A stretch of DNA of 64,000 nucleotides, from NCBI GenBank assembly GCA_949987565.1, contig OX465111.1, positions 15,908,359 through 15,972,358 on the forward strand. The letters are read 5' to 3'. How positions within the stretch are numbered: position 1 is the stretch's first letter; each line of letters opens with the position of its first letter. The position numbers were made by a program, and so were the translations under genes. The DNA is from Luidia sarsii (lineage: Eukaryota > Echinodermata > Asteroidea > Paxillosida > Luidiidae). Under the pieces are notes generated by a model. The model saw only the letters and a program-made list of their open reading frames with translations. It did not search any database and was not told the DNA's origin. Of this stretch, positions 1 to 11,730 are shown one piece after another.

Positions 1-370
1 AAACAAAACAAATGCCAACTTAAAAGAAAAAAACCTGGAAGTGTTGTTCTTATTTTACCTTCAAAAATAGTTTGCAATGACACCAAGTAATCCCTTGCTC
101 AAGTTGGTTTGGTTCTGAGGTGGGATTTGCTTAAAAGCCATTATCTACTGTGCGTCAGTTGTTCAATGGATACAGCATTTAGGGTTCCAAACCCTACTGG
201 GTCTCGCCATCCTCAGAAATGCAAAAGCTTAAAAAAGTGAATGTGTTTATTTCTACGTGGTGTCAACACAACCTATTCTTGATTTGCCACACTTCAACAT
301 ATTTAGCCTGACATCTTATCAAACTTTATCTTCCTTTTTCTGTGGTGTTCGTCGTGCAACACCTTCAAAG

Positions 371-796
371 GCGTAAACTGTTCGGTCGATATCAATGAGT
401 GCATGACAGCCAATGCCACGGCCCCCTGCCAAAATGGCGGCACCTGCCTGAACACCCTGGGCGGGTATATCTGTGAATGCCCAGCAGTCGTCCATGGCGA
501 CCACTGTCAGTACAGCTCCTGCATCCCTGCCTCGACCCCTTCCCTTAGCCCCTCCCTCACCCCTGGACTTGACCCCGTCCCGGCCCTCAGCTCTGCCTCC
601 AGTCCTGCCCTCGGGCCAGGCCTTGCCCCTACGCCCCTCTCATTGCCCGTGGGTGTGTCCGGCTGTCATTGCCCACTTGCTGACCAGGCACTGGACTGCA
701 GTCTGGCCAGGTGCTCCGAGGAGCTATGCCCCATTAATGGCTCTTGTCAACTTGTCGATGGTCACTGGACATGTTTGTGCTCTCACAATGTCACAG
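371..796 (+). CDS. crb: crb exon: EGF repeat, Pro/Ser-rich insert, half EGF
   Basis: Acceptor AAAG before 371 and donor CAG/GTAG after 796, phase 1 at both ends. Encodes a DINEC-type EGF repeat, then about 45 residues rich in Pro, Ser, Leu and Ala with few cysteines, then most of a second EGF repeat whose last cysteine comes from the next exon. Confidence 0.85.
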
Positions 797-3700
797 GTAG
801 ATTGCTCTTCTTTCCTCCCCCTCCCCCTGTACTTTATTCTTCTGTGCCCTCTGGTTCATGTCTCCGTTTCCACTTTTTTGTCTGTTGTATTGTCTGTTGT
901 CTTGCTTGTTTGTGTGTCTGTTAAGTCAGTTGTTGGTTTAAAGGGGCTTTATCATGTACATTATAGTCTGTATTGCATTGTCATTGTCAATTGTTGTTTG
1001 TTGGGCTGGCAATTTGCTGAATTCTATTATGGATTGTGACTTTGTATGGATGGGAACTGTCGCAGGTCACACTTGTGAGGCTGCGTTTGTTTGCTTTATT
1101 GGTTTGTGTACACATTTGTCGTTTTTCAGCTTATTTGCCAAGTGTGGTTGTAGTTTGAATTGCTTCTAAAAACTTGACAGTCTTGCTTGAAGTACTGTAC
1201 TGTAGAGGTTGAACTAGAAGGAGTAAAAGTCCCAGTATCTTAGTTAGGAATAGCAACATGTACCCTATCTATGATTGGATGCAGCCTTGCATGTAAGCTT
1301 TACACAGCAATTCAACTTTTCTTTGAACTGGCCAGCCATGTTACCAGACCGAAATAGGAATTCACCACCCAATTGTATAACCGGCCTGGATTTTGCAGTG
1401 GGCTACTTGTCGGTCAAATTTTATGATGGGTGGCTACAATTGCCACATAATGTCCATCTACATGTACCAACACTTTTATAATGAACAGGCTGAATTCGGA
1501 TCGAGCTGCTTTCTGGTTATGCAGAAGTTCATGTTTATTCTTCAAGTCTAGAAAGTGTCTCTGAACAATAATTGGCCAAATAAGGATTGGAAGAAGATTG
1601 CTTTACTGGGAAGATAATTTTTACTGGGACTACCTTCTTTCTTTCTTTGCCTTGTTTTAGCTGGCCAGCAATGCCAGTTGGGGATAGCCTTCCACTGGCC
1701 CAAGACTATTTCAGCTGTCATTGGACCATCAGGCCACTGTTAAGTTAGAACCCTGAATTTGTAGAGGTCCTAGTCACTCAATACAGTGTGACACTGCCTT
1801 GTGCCACTCTGTCTTTCCTTACCTTCCTCTGACTCCTCCCTCACCCCTCCCACTAAACCAGGACCACGGTGCCAGTACAGAGGACCCTGCACTGCCAACC
1901 TAGACCCTTGTGTCAACGGTGGTACCTGCCAGCAGACATACCAGGGCGGGGGAGGCTTTGTCTACACCTGCCAGTGCCCTGTGGGCTTCAATGGTACCAA
2001 CTGTGAGCTGGAGATTAACTGGTGTGACAGCAACCCGTGCCAACAAGCCGGCAGCAACTGCACCAGCTCCCAGGAGACCTTCCAGTGCTCATGTGCACCT
2101 GGCTATGAAGGTAAGGGAGTTTGTCTCAGCCTCGTCTTCGGAAAAGAGATGATGATTTATTGAGGGTTAGCCCTGTCAGACATACTGGTAATCAGTACTG
2201 TATTCTCTGTGCTTTGCTTGATTGCCTGTTGATATTGTTAATATTGTTAATAATTCAATGAGTGTTTGCTCTGCTCAATGTGTAATTAGCATTTTAAGCT
2301 CGATGCTTTGCCTTACAGCTTTCTGATTTGTGTTGGCGAGAATGTAGAACAATGGTTTTTCCCTACTCAAATTGTAATTAGCACTATACTCAGTGCTTTG
2401 CTGATTGCCCAGTAATGTGCATCGGATGGAATTGAAAATTGACTGAGGTTTTGCCACACTCAATGTGTAATTAGCTGCACATCACTCTAGGCAAATTGTT
2501 CTGAGGATGTGTGCACATTTGGATCCTGATCCAAGACTTCATGAAGAACCTGCAGAGGCACCTGATTGCTGAATTGCGAGGAACCACACGATGTGAGAGT
2601 GCTCATGGTTGGTACAATGGCTAGGTATGAAGTTATTAAACATTCGGTGGACTGACTGACTGACTGACTCCTATTCCATCCTTTTTCTTTCTATTTGCCT
2701 GGCAATCCCCTTCATCCGGATCCCCCAACCACCACCATCATCACATCATACCCCACATCACTACCCCCCCCCCCACACCACCCTTACCACCACACAACCC
2801 ACCACCAAACAGGCACTTTCTGTGAGATCAAGCTGCCAGACTGTGCCAGCAACCTGTGCCAGAACAACGCCACCTGTCAGGACTTGGACTACGGCTACCG
2901 CTGTCTCTGCCCTGACGGCTTCAGCGGTGACGACTGTGAGGTGAACGTGGACGAGTGCCTGGTGGAACCCTGCAAAAATGGTGGCACCTGCACGGACGAC
3001 ATCAACGCCTTCATCTGCGACTGCAGCGGAACAGGTGAGCACAAGACAGGCAAAACCTTTTGGACCCTAGAGGGTGCTCCTAGCATGTTGAATTTTGAAT
3101 GGTAACCCACCTCACAACTTGGATATCCCAACTCAGGTATTTGGTTCCCAGAGCTTGCTAAAGTGAACCTATGCAAAAAACTGTTAAAAGTGAATAAAAT
3201 GTGCATTCTAGTAAGTACACATATAATTGAATGTATGGTGCAATTATGGCCCCAGAACTTACTGCTTTATTGGAAAATTAGGCTACATGTAGGAAAGCGG
3301 GGAAAAAATAGGAAAGAAGATTGGAAATACCAGCACTTTACCATCTAGTTTTGGCCTTCCTTTCCCTTCCCTTCCCTTCCCTTCCCTTCCGATAGGCTAC
3401 CAGGGAAGCACCTGCACTGAGGATGTGGATGAGTGTCTCTCCAGTCCCTGCTCAAACAATGCCACCTGCCAGAATGTGCCAGGTACCTGGCAGTGCCTGT
3501 GCACTAAGGGTTGGCTGGGAATCCTCTGTAACATATCCAACCCCTGCGTCTGGGAGACCCCTTGCAAGAATGAGGGCGAGTGCGACTATACCTTCTCAGA
3601 TGATGGCCAGAGTGTGGTGTATGTCTGCAGGTGCAGAGAGGACTACGTTGGGGTCAACTGTGACAGAGTAAGTACCCTCTCAGTCTGACTGGTCCTAAGA

Positions 3701-4307
3701 TGTCAATACTCTCTTCTCCAAAAAGGTTTGAACTGAAGCAAAGAGGCCACTTCGCATCTAAAGACTTGCTCTCTGCCTTATAAAACTCAACTTTGGGCAT
3801 TAAAGTATCTGATAGGATATTTTGGGGTCAGTCGCCATAAGCCTCTGGCTAAACACCATAAGTTGAGCCTGAGCTCTTGAACCAGAGCTGGAGACTAGAC
3901 CCCAAGCCCTCAATCCACAGACCCTGAAGTCAGTGAATCAGTCAATGAGCCAGAAGCAGTCTGAGCTGAAGCCAGGAAGGCATAGCCAGAGAGGCATGTC
4001 AAAAAGCAGAGCAAAACTAAGGGCCCAGAAAAGGAGCACCAGCAAAATCAATCTGTTACTCATCGTTTTCCTGTTTTTCTGACCCTAGTTCACGGGAACG
4101 GTGACCAACTGGGCCCTGATTGGCGGGGTGACGGCCGGTGCCGTCCTCCTCCTCATCGTGGTCATTGTCCTGGGTGTGGTCCTGATCAACATCAAGAACA
4201 AACGGGCCACCAAGGGCACCTACAGCCCTAGCCGACAGGAGATCTCGGGCTCACGGGTGGAGATGGATAACATCCTCAAGCTGCCCCCCGAGGAGAGACT
4301 GATCTGA
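371..4307 (+). CDS. crb: Crumbs orthologue, 3' part (5 exons)
   Basis: Exons 371-796, 1862-2110, 2813-3034, 3396-3667 and 4089-4307 join in phase (1,1,1,0) to give the last 461 residues. Crumbs is a type I membrane protein that specifies the apical domain of epithelia; its tail binds Stardust/PALS1 and FERM proteins. Visible: eight EGF-like repeats (three with calcium-binding DxDEC/DINEC starts), a hydrophobic helix of about 23 residues, then a short cytoplasmic tail containing [10 protein letters not shown] (the juxtamembrane FERM-binding motif) and ending in ERLI (the PDZ ligand). This tail is diagnostic of Crumbs. The usual laminin-G domains and most EGF repeats must lie 5' of base 1. Family assignment is very secure; exon edges are inferred from AG/GT signals. 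Confidence 0.95.
797..1861. other. crb intron with a SINE-like repeat
   Basis: No coding signal beyond chance open frames. The 3' half contains a minus-strand SINE-like repeat at about 1655-1790. The rest is unremarkable. Confidence 0.6.
1655..1790 (-). repeat. tRNA-derived SINE-like repeat, family D
   Basis: On the minus strand a degenerate B-box (AGGGTTCTAAC) is followed by a stretch that also occurs at 55895-56040 with the same order of blocks: the plus strand shares CAGTTGGGGAT, then TTTCA-CTGTCATT, then the cysteine-free tail up to the box. Two independent copies make this a dispersed repeat. Confidence 0.55.
1862..2110 (+). CDS. crb: crb exon: EGF repeats 2-4
   Basis: Acceptor CCAG before 1862, donor AAG/GTAAGG after 2110, phase 1 to 1. 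Completes the second EGF repeat, encodes a third with a glycine-rich loop (QGGGGF), and most of a fourth. Confidence 0.9.
2150..2500. repeat. degenerate tandem repeat, unit near 100 bp
   Basis: Within the intron 2111-2812, the block CTCAATGTGTAATTAGC followed by GTGCTTTGC-like sequence recurs at about 2275, 2370 and 2458. A single further copy lies at 49440-49500, so the unit is also dispersed. Confidence 0.5.
2813..3034 (+). CDS. crb: crb exon: EGF repeats 4-6
   Basis: Acceptor AACAG before 2813, donor ACAG/GTGAGC after 3034, phase 1 to 1. Encodes the end of the fourth, the complete fifth and most of the sixth EGF repeat, the last starting with a calcium-binding NVDEC. Confidence 0.9.
3396..3667 (+). 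CDS. crb: crb exon: EGF repeats 6-8
   Basis: A TTCCC pyrimidine microsatellite (3360-3390) forms the polypyrimidine tract before acceptor GATAG; donor GTAAGT begins at 3668. Ends in phase 0. Encodes the end of repeat six, a DVDEC-type seventh repeat and the eighth repeat with an unusually long last loop. Confidence 0.9.
4089..4307 (+). CDS. crb: crb terminal exon: transmembrane helix and ERLI tail
   Basis: Acceptor CCCTAG before 4089, phase 0. Encodes the membrane helix ([18 protein letters not shown] onward), a basic stop-transfer [12 protein letters not shown], and the end PPEERLI followed by TGA at 4305-4307. The FERM-binding and PDZ-binding motifs are both intact. Confidence 0.95.
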   Translation, partial: FTGTVTNWALIGGVTAGAVLLLIVVIVLGVVLINIKNKRATKGTYSPSRQEISGSRVEMDNILKLPPEERLI

Positions 4308-5000
4308 GATGTGTCAGTTTGCTGTGAAACAGTGATGCAATGCGACTCAGATGAAACTAACCCACCAAGACTCATATGATAAAAGAAAAGAACAAAACCC
4401 AACACCAAAGGGAACAAGATCTTGCAATGTATATGACATATAGATCATACTTCTTTTCACCTAATTTTCTTGAGAAAGGTCCGGACAGGATAGAAATGTC
4501 AGGCCCTATAAAGTTTTGAGATTTGCACTTTGGGCAAATGAAGTCATTGAGCAGTTAGCCCACAATTTTATTAGTTGACACATTTTCATCTAAAGTGCTG
4601 AAAAGTTTTCAGTAATTACTCACTTTGATATCAAGATACATGAGATGGGATTTTGTTCAACCTTTGTATTCTTAAAAGTGGTCAAAAACAGTCAGAGAGC
4701 TGACATTTCGATTCTAGGAGGAACTCTCTTCAAACTCAGAATTCTGCCCGTGAGAACGAAAGTTCAGGCCTCCAAAGGTTTTGAGACGCATTTTTTATCA
4801 TGTACTAAGTCATTAGTTTCCTCATCAGTTTTCTTGGAATTTATACACAGCCCATCGTGCAAACTTCTAGTCGTCCAAAAAAATAGATCATTGGACAGTT
4901 AGAGAGACTGACTACAGATTCCAGCAGGACCTCTCTCCAAGAGAGATTTTTTGCTAGTGAGAAAACCCAGGCAATCTAACTTTTAAGGATTATTTTCGGT
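4308..5000. other. crb 3' flank with decayed PLE-tail copies
   Basis: Presumed 3' untranslated region. A decayed copy of the PLE ribozyme-like tail is at 4470-4506 (plus) and another at about 4700-4740 (minus). I see no convincing AATAAA; an ATTAAA is near 5259. Confidence 0.45.
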
Positions 5001-8000
5001 GTGTCTAAAATGACTTTGGTGTTAGTATTTTGGGCAGCAGCTTGGAGACAAAGACAAATGTGCCTCTTTACCGTCCAAAAAAAGAAATAATAATAATAAG
5101 CTGCCGGTTGGTGGAAGCCAATGTTTTTTAAATAGACAAATCAAAACGTAATTTTAACAGTGATTTTTACCAAATGTGTAAATATATTTATATATATACA
5201 GTATGTCTAAAGTACTCCATGTACGTCGAACATTTTTTATGCAGTAGTGAAAGATTTCATTAAAATTGAAATCGACTTTTAAAATATCAACTCATACTAA
5301 TCATTTATTCAGAATATGCACAACCTACCTAACATTTAATCGTTTTAGTTTTGGGTGTTTTTATAGTTCAAACCTGAAACCGTTCAATTTGTTCAACTGT
5401 GTGTGTACTTAGAAATTTAGAAATCGTATTATTTCACCCTAGGATAAACTGTATTCGCGTTGACCATTGTAAGAGCGGTGTTATTATTCCATAGTTGTAA
5501 TAGCCATCTGTCTTCAATCCACACATTTGTGGTTGCAATTTTAGCTTGATTACTTTTTAATTTCATTGGATTGGTTTTTTTATTAGTATTTTATCGTTTG
5601 TTTATTTTGGTTCTGGCAAAATGTGATCATATATTTAAGGTACGATCTGAAGGGTTGCATCGTAGTTATTGCTATGCAAGTGCTTCGTCGATATCACAGT
5701 CCGTTCACTGTAAGAAAAACTTGAGCATATTCACGGATTCACGGCGCCAATCTGTGCTTTGAAGTGGTGTTCATGTGGCCATTTGAATTTGGCGTCGTTC
5801 TTGACAGACGGGCAATAATGGCTCCTGATAGGCCAGTTGTTGATGGACTGGAGGAGGGGCGTATCATAACATCATCTCTTAGCCACATATACTCACTAAA
5901 GAGAATACATGTACTTCCCTCATGATGCCATTGCAAAGCACAACGTCATACCATTCATTCTGGGGTCAACATTCCTCTTAAGCTAATGTCAGGACTGTGG
6001 TCCCTGATTAAAATTTTATATTTGAAATTCATTCAGATTTTGATGATTAACAGTACTAAACAAATTACGGTATGCACGAATGATACGAAGAGGAATCCTT
6101 TATTATTATTTTTCCGAGCAAGACTTCCCAAGCGATACCGCTGAGTCTGAATAGCCACATGTATAGGTTGTTACTGATTGCCCGCCTGCAGTGATCTTAG
6201 TACGGTCATGCCCATGCATTGTTTGTTGATAACCGTTTTCCCCCTTATTCTCCTGGTGTTTTGGGCCAGTTTCTCATGATGCTGTTTTCTTGTTTCAATG
6301 TTGTGTTTTGTTTTGTTTTGGGGCAGTGTGAATAATTACAGAAATCGCTTCTGACTGGCAACCCCACACCAAGCAAAGATTCTTGGGTTTCATAGCCAAG
6401 CTGATACATGTAGAGACCACGGGCCCGGGTCCAAATGGCGATCCAGTCAGGTTTTTCTTTGCTTTATAGACAACATGTTGAATAGGTTGGCAGTAAACGT
6501 TAAAGCGATCACTAGCGAATTGCACAGCCGTTATCTGTACAAGTACAGTGCTTTTGTGTACTCCAGTGAATATAGAGTTTGCCTCTATGAAACCAAAATT
6601 CTACTCGTGGCCTGGATTTAAAAATTGGGATACCAGCCACCCGGTTCCCCTTAACCACTGGAGTCGATATTGGCTCTTCCTTAATTCCTCTCATAGACTC
6701 GGTTAATGGCTGTCCGTTCTGTCTTGTTTTGCCCCACCGATTAATTTGATTGGATTGTTAGGTAATAGGACGGAGGGGTCATTCTCTTTTGTGCATGGGG
6801 GTCTTGGTTAATCACTGATGTGTGACATTCCGCAATTTGCATCACCGTTCTGTGTTGTTTTGTTTCTGCCTCTGCCTCTGTCTCTGTCTCTGTCTCTGCC
6901 TCTGCCTCTGTTTTATAGTTTCTTTTTGTACGCGTCAACTACCGGACCAAAAAGATGTTCTATTTTACTGATGAAAAAGTTGATTTTAGGTTTCAGTGTG
7001 TGATTTGTACAGTGTTCAATGAATAGTTTTAATGTGATGTGGGTTCAAATATTCTAAAGGGGTTTTTATTCTTGGTGACCAAGGTGCCGGTTAATTAATT
7101 CAGTACTTTTTAATTACACGCATGAGATGCCGAATTATCTAAACTTTTTCGTTTTTAATCTAATACCAAAAAGTTGTGTTCGTTCAAAGGCGAATACATT
7201 GTATTTGTTACCAGTTGCAGGGTGAAACAAAACAGATATGGTCAAAGGTTTACAAGTACAGTAGTTAAAGTGTTCGCGTTTTTAAATGGTTTTATGCAGA
7301 GGACAGCGATGACCAATCATTGTCATGTGCAAGCTCTGCATCTCTGATTAGTACAATTGTTTCACATGATCGTGTTCAATTTTGTATTGTTAGTTCTTTC
7401 AATTGAATATTTCTGTCCAAATTGAGGTGATAGACGAATAGGTGATGTGCGTTTTAACCCGAAATCCTTTACTTAAATCCATGTTTGTTTCGAGTATGTC
7501 ATGATAGAACTTGACAAATATCAGTATGAAATTGCAGTCACTTAATAATATAATACTAGAATGCAAAGAGATCTCTGTTAGAAATCAGAATTCACCACTG
7601 ACAGTGAAATGGTGAAATTGAATGGTGTACTTTCCACTTTTTATAAAATTATTCATTTTAATACTTTACCGACGTAGGCATACGTAAAACATGTATTCTT
7701 AGCAGACAAATATTCGAACTTTTATAATTAGTTAGCTATTCCTTTTTTCAAATGGGGAAAATGCTGTTTATTACGTATGTTTCAGATGACACCTGTACAC
7801 GCCAATAAGATGTATATATGTTAATCTTCAGCTTACAGCATTGTTAAATGTTGATACGATTGGAATATATTTTAGTACTCATGAAATGAGTTTTCATTTT
7901 GTCTATTTTTTCAGCGCAGTTCTTGTTGATTTTCAAAGATTGCGGGTTTGTCGGTGAAGTGACAGATTTGGATGGGTCCCTGAGCGTGGAACATCCGCTT

Positions 8001-9550
8001 CGCATGAAAACCCCCCCCCCCCTCTACTGTACGAGAAGGCGAGCTGTATAATATATTACAGTCCCGTACGTTGTTAGACACCTGCTCCACAACTTTCTTT
8101 TTCACCAAACACTTTAAAGGTTTTTCCACATAAAATTGGCAAAAGTTTTTTATTTACTTCGTTAAGTTCAAGCACAATGTCATGAAGAGAACCGTACCAA
8201 TGGAATATAATATCATGTGCGATATGAGATCGAAGATTCGTAGATAGAGCATAATAACTCCATACGAAGAGAGTGGTGATAATTATTGCTGCTTAGTAAG
8301 TGAATTCCACAACGAGTAGTCAGTTTTGAGGATCCGCCATGGCCCCAACAAAAACCAGTCATGAAAATGTTGTTACATAAAAAAATATATTATACATTGA
8401 TGTACTAGTCCCTATAGCTTAATTGGCTTTTCTAGCCCGCGAAATTACCGGTAGGCCGTTTCAGCTCGACCTTAACAGTGGGGCCTACGCCCATTAGATG
8501 GACCTTATGCGCAGCACCGGAGCAATGGGTTGTGCATATCCTTAAATAGTGCCCTGAACCTGATGGTTGGAGACTACGTCAAAAATCCATGATCAACGTA
8601 TAGGGCCTATACAGCTGCTGCTGCCTTATAATGATGTGACACCCGTTTTTTCTACCTCGATAGTGAAATCTGAACCTGGATTTACGAATCGCCGCCATTG
8701 GAAGCTTGTCTGACAAAAATCCACCAAGCCAATCCAAGTAAAATAACCAGAGTAAAACGAAGTAAAACCTCCATTATATATCTCTTCCAGTCAGCCATAG
8801 CACTGCAGACCTACGTTTTTCACCGACGCAATAAAAACCTTTTTGTGCTCGACCAGCTCGGTGGCCGTGTGGTTATGACCGTCTTCACTCTATAACACGC
8901 AGGAGGTGCGGCTTGCGGGGTTTGTGTAATAAGAGTCTAACTTATGTGCATACTTGTGTTTTGTTAACATGACTTGTCTTCTTGGATTTCGAGGGGGGGA
9001 ACTGTGGGAAGGGGGGGGTGTAATGCAAGCAAGTGACTTTCCTACCGTTCCCACAATAGGCATATTGCTTGACGCAATTATTGATTAATGCCACAAAATA
9101 AATCTCAAATGGATTATATCTAACCACCCATCGTGGTCATTTTTCGTAAAATCCAATAGGTAAACCGTTGAATTGCATTTAGCCGTTTTGAGGAGACCAA
9201 TACTTCTCTTTTGAAAATGGTCAGGGCATTTAAAAAGAAACATAGGTTAGATTTAAATACATTTTAGTGAAATTTCGAAATAACGATTTAATACGATTGA
9301 CAAGTGGTTTAGAATTTGTTTTCCTTTCCGTTTTTTGTTGTTATCTGTTCGAAAGGTTGCTTTTGTCTACGTGCAGTACGTTTAATTTTCCCAACATATG
9401 AAGCCTCGATTAATACACCAAAATAAAAAAGGAAGAAAATTCAGTGTTTTTTTCTCACACACACAAATACGAGGTTTTTTTTAATGTATTACGCATAATT
9501 GGTAGTTAACAATCGATGAGTAGTTCTTACATTTATTGAATTGATACGGA
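5000..9550. other. AT-rich intergenic DNA, no gene seen
   Basis: I find no family-recognisable frame, splice-consistent exon or RNA gene here. A CTCTGN hexamer microsatellite lies at about 6867-6912, and short C and G homopolymers at 8010-8022 and 9010-9018. Confidence 0.6.
6867..6912 (+). repeat. hexamer microsatellite (TCTGCC/TCTGTC)
   Basis: Repeated CTCTGCC and CTCTGTC units, about seven copies, in intergenic DNA. Confidence 0.8.
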
Positions 9551-9559
9551 ATCAAAAAA

Positions 9560-9975
9560 AAATTTCATCTTGAAATTGAAAATTCAAAAAAATGTAATAC
9601 TCATGAATTAATGAGCTCATCTGAAAGCAACACAAATTAATGTTTATCGATTCGACGAATATTATTGAATATTTATAAATATATGATAACGTAATAAAAC
9701 AATCAATTTCGTTAATAGAATGAAATATACAGTGCAAATAAATTCTAAAATGTAATTTCAGTTGAACGAATTTATATAGGTCTAGAGGCGTTTTGTGTTC
9801 TGATGTCACATGACTAGTCAGCTGATTCGCGTTTTTTTCTCTGGTGATAACAAATAACCTATGAACAAAACTCGTAATTTTGAAGAAACGAAATTCACTG
9901 ATTTCGACTAGAATACTCATTAATCGAAGAATTCATAATATATTTTAAAAATTTGCACATATTCCTTTCAAACAA
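9560..9975 (+). repeat. AT-rich repeat flanking the PLE, left side
   Basis: Blocks such as ATCAATTTCGTTAA, AAATGTAATTTCAG and TTTTGAAGAAACGAAA reappear in diverged form and in the same order at about 11280-11730 on the other side of the PLE fragment. This could be a terminal (pLTR-like) repeat of the element or an older repeat it inserted into. Confidence 0.35.
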
Positions 9976-9993
9976 CATAACAAGTTTCATTAT

Positions 9994-10799
9994 AGATTGA
10001 GGCGTATATGTTCCAATGAGTCTGACTTTCGCCGCCATACACGTGTATTGGCCAGTAACTTGGTTGCTAGAGGCTATAGTTCTCGCCAAGTGAAGAACTC
10101 CATTGCTAAAGTCTATTCCATTCCCAGAAGTTCGGCACTAAAACAAAAGCCACCAGGTCCCAAGGACAAGCCCAAGGTTCCCTTAGTTACTTCCTACCAC
10201 CCTTCTCTTCCTCCTCTCAGGAAGATAACTAAGGAAAACCACCATATTCTCCACACTTCAGATCGTCTGGCTGAAGCCATTCCTAATTCGCCTGTTTTGG
10301 CTTTCAGGCGCCCCCGTAACCTGCGTGACTTAATAGTCCGAGCAGAGGTTCCCCCTTTGGACTCTTCACCTCCAACCAAATTTGGTACATTTAAGTGTAC
10401 CTCGAAATGCATTGTTTGCAAGACACATGTCAAGGAAATAGACTCTTTCAATGGACATTCTTCTGGAACTACCCACACGACCTATGGCTCTATCACGTGC
10501 ACATCATATACCTCATCTCTTGTAGAGTTTGTAATATTCAGTATGTTGGCGAGACAAAAAACACCCTAAAGAAACGAATCTATGGCCATAGGTCTACCAT
10601 CAAAACCGGTAAAATGGACACCCCTGTTGGGTATCACTTCAATCTCCCTGATCATTCGATATCAGATATGAGTGTACTGGGCATAGAATCACTTGGTCAC
10701 CGTAGTAATGCTGTCTGTCTTAGCCGTGAGAAAATGTGGATGAAGCGTCTTCGGACTATTCAACCACATGGTCTCAACATCCAGGAGGGTAATGACTAA
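9994..10799 (+). pseudogene. PLE C-terminal region with GIY-YIG endonuclease, frameshifted
   Basis: PLE proteins combine a reverse transcriptase with a C-terminal GIY-YIG nuclease that nicks target DNA. Here frame 1 (about 9994-10505) encodes RRICSNESDF, the linker and the paired-cysteine motif CTSKCIVC; frame 3 (from about 10500) continues with YLISCRVC, YVGETKNTLKKR and GHRS, the core of the GIY-YIG domain, and ends at the stop 10797-10799. One frameshift near 10500-10510 separates the halves, and the RT is missing, so the copy is dead. The divergence is otherwise small, suggesting fairly recent insertion. Confidence 0.85.
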
Positions 10800-11076
10800 C
10801 ACCATGCAGCTTTCTGATAATCCTTCTTTTGTGTTCAGTCTTTCACACTTCTCTCTTTGATCTTTCCCCCTATTGTCACTAATCCCTACCCCACTCCTTG
10901 CCCTTCTCTATGATCTGTCCCCCTCCTCTCACTAATCCCTACCCTACCCCTTGCCCTTCCCTTTGATCTCTCCCTACCAGCTTCACTCTTTGTCCTTTGT
11001 TTCTCATCCGTGTCCTATTCACTCTCTCCCCCTGCCTTCGTGTACATGACTGTATCTGTTTTGTCCTTGTCACTCT

Positions 11077-11115
11077 GCCTTTGAGAAAGGTCCTGCTAGG
11101 ATCGAAACGTCAGGC
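11077..11115 (+). ncRNA. hammerhead-ribozyme-like motif, PLE tail
   Basis: Type I hammerhead order can be read directly: stem I strand GCCT (11077-11080), core TTGAGAA (11081-11087), one extra A, stem II GGTCC / GGATC around loop TGCTA (11089-11103, all five pairs formed counting one G-U), GAAAC, cleavage triplet GTC (11109-11111) and stem I strand AGGC (11112-11115). PLEs are known to carry hammerheads with a minimal stem III, as here. The core differs from the CUGANGA consensus at positions 3 and 8 (U and A instead of C and G). Confidence 0.65.
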
Positions 11116-11279
11116 CCACTAAATTTTAGATTAAGTTTCATTATAATGTAGTAACTTTCTCTATTTATATGATTGAGATTTAGACAAGGCCTACATGCAA
11201 TGCTAAGTTTCCCTAAGCTATACGATTTTGTAGGCCAAGACTTCATTGAATGAATATGCCTATATAGAGGTTTGATCAA

Positions 11280-11730
11280 ACATCAATTTCGTAAAAATAT
11301 TATAATATACGTTGTAGCTAAATTTCAAAATGCAATAACATTACACAAGTATGAGAAAATATCAACGAGTTAATCTATCAAAAGTAGCGAAAATTATTAT
11401 CTATTCATTTAATCAATATATCATTGAGTATTTCCTAACTATATAGGCCTAAGTAATTAAACGTCATTATCGTTAAAAGATTAAAATATTCATTGTAAGT
11501 GAATTTCAAAATGTGATGTAACGGAATAGTTTTGTGTCATTCCAAATTGAGGTACATTCATTCCGCCATTATTTTACCTTCACCTGACTCGTGTTCTCTC
11601 GAGTGAAAAAACACAAATCAACCATAAATAAAACCATTGTGATTTTGAAGAATCTAAATGAATGTATTTTATTAATACTGAAATAGGCCTGCGTGTAGAA
11701 CTCATTTAATCAACGAATAGGCCTAATTTA
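11280..11730 (+). repeat. AT-rich repeat flanking the PLE, right side
   Basis: Two tandem units sharing AATTTCAAAATGNNAT (about 11325 and 11505) plus a segment ending TTTTGAAGAATC, matching the left-side copy at 9560-9975 in order. Origin unresolved. Confidence 0.35.

Larger units (their letters stand above)
9985..11130 (+). mobile_element. 5'-truncated Penelope-like retroelement
   Basis: Contains the C-terminal end of a PLE polyprotein followed by a pyrimidine-rich 3' untranslated region and a hammerhead-like tail. The reverse transcriptase catalytic core is absent; similarity begins near 9990 with RLRRICSNESDF, which in PLEs lies just after the RT thumb. Within the 3' region (about 10850-10980) a block of about 58 bp containing CACTAATCCCTACC is tandemly duplicated. 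A homologous tail without coding sequence is at 20080-20260. Confidence 0.85.

Noticed and set aside
473..1039. 188-codon plus-strand frame overlapping the first crb exon
   Set aside because: Wrong frame relative to the EGF cysteines and it runs on into the intron.
10194..10478. Minus-strand 94-codon frame across the PLE
   Set aside because: Antisense shadow of the GIY-YIG polyprotein fragment.
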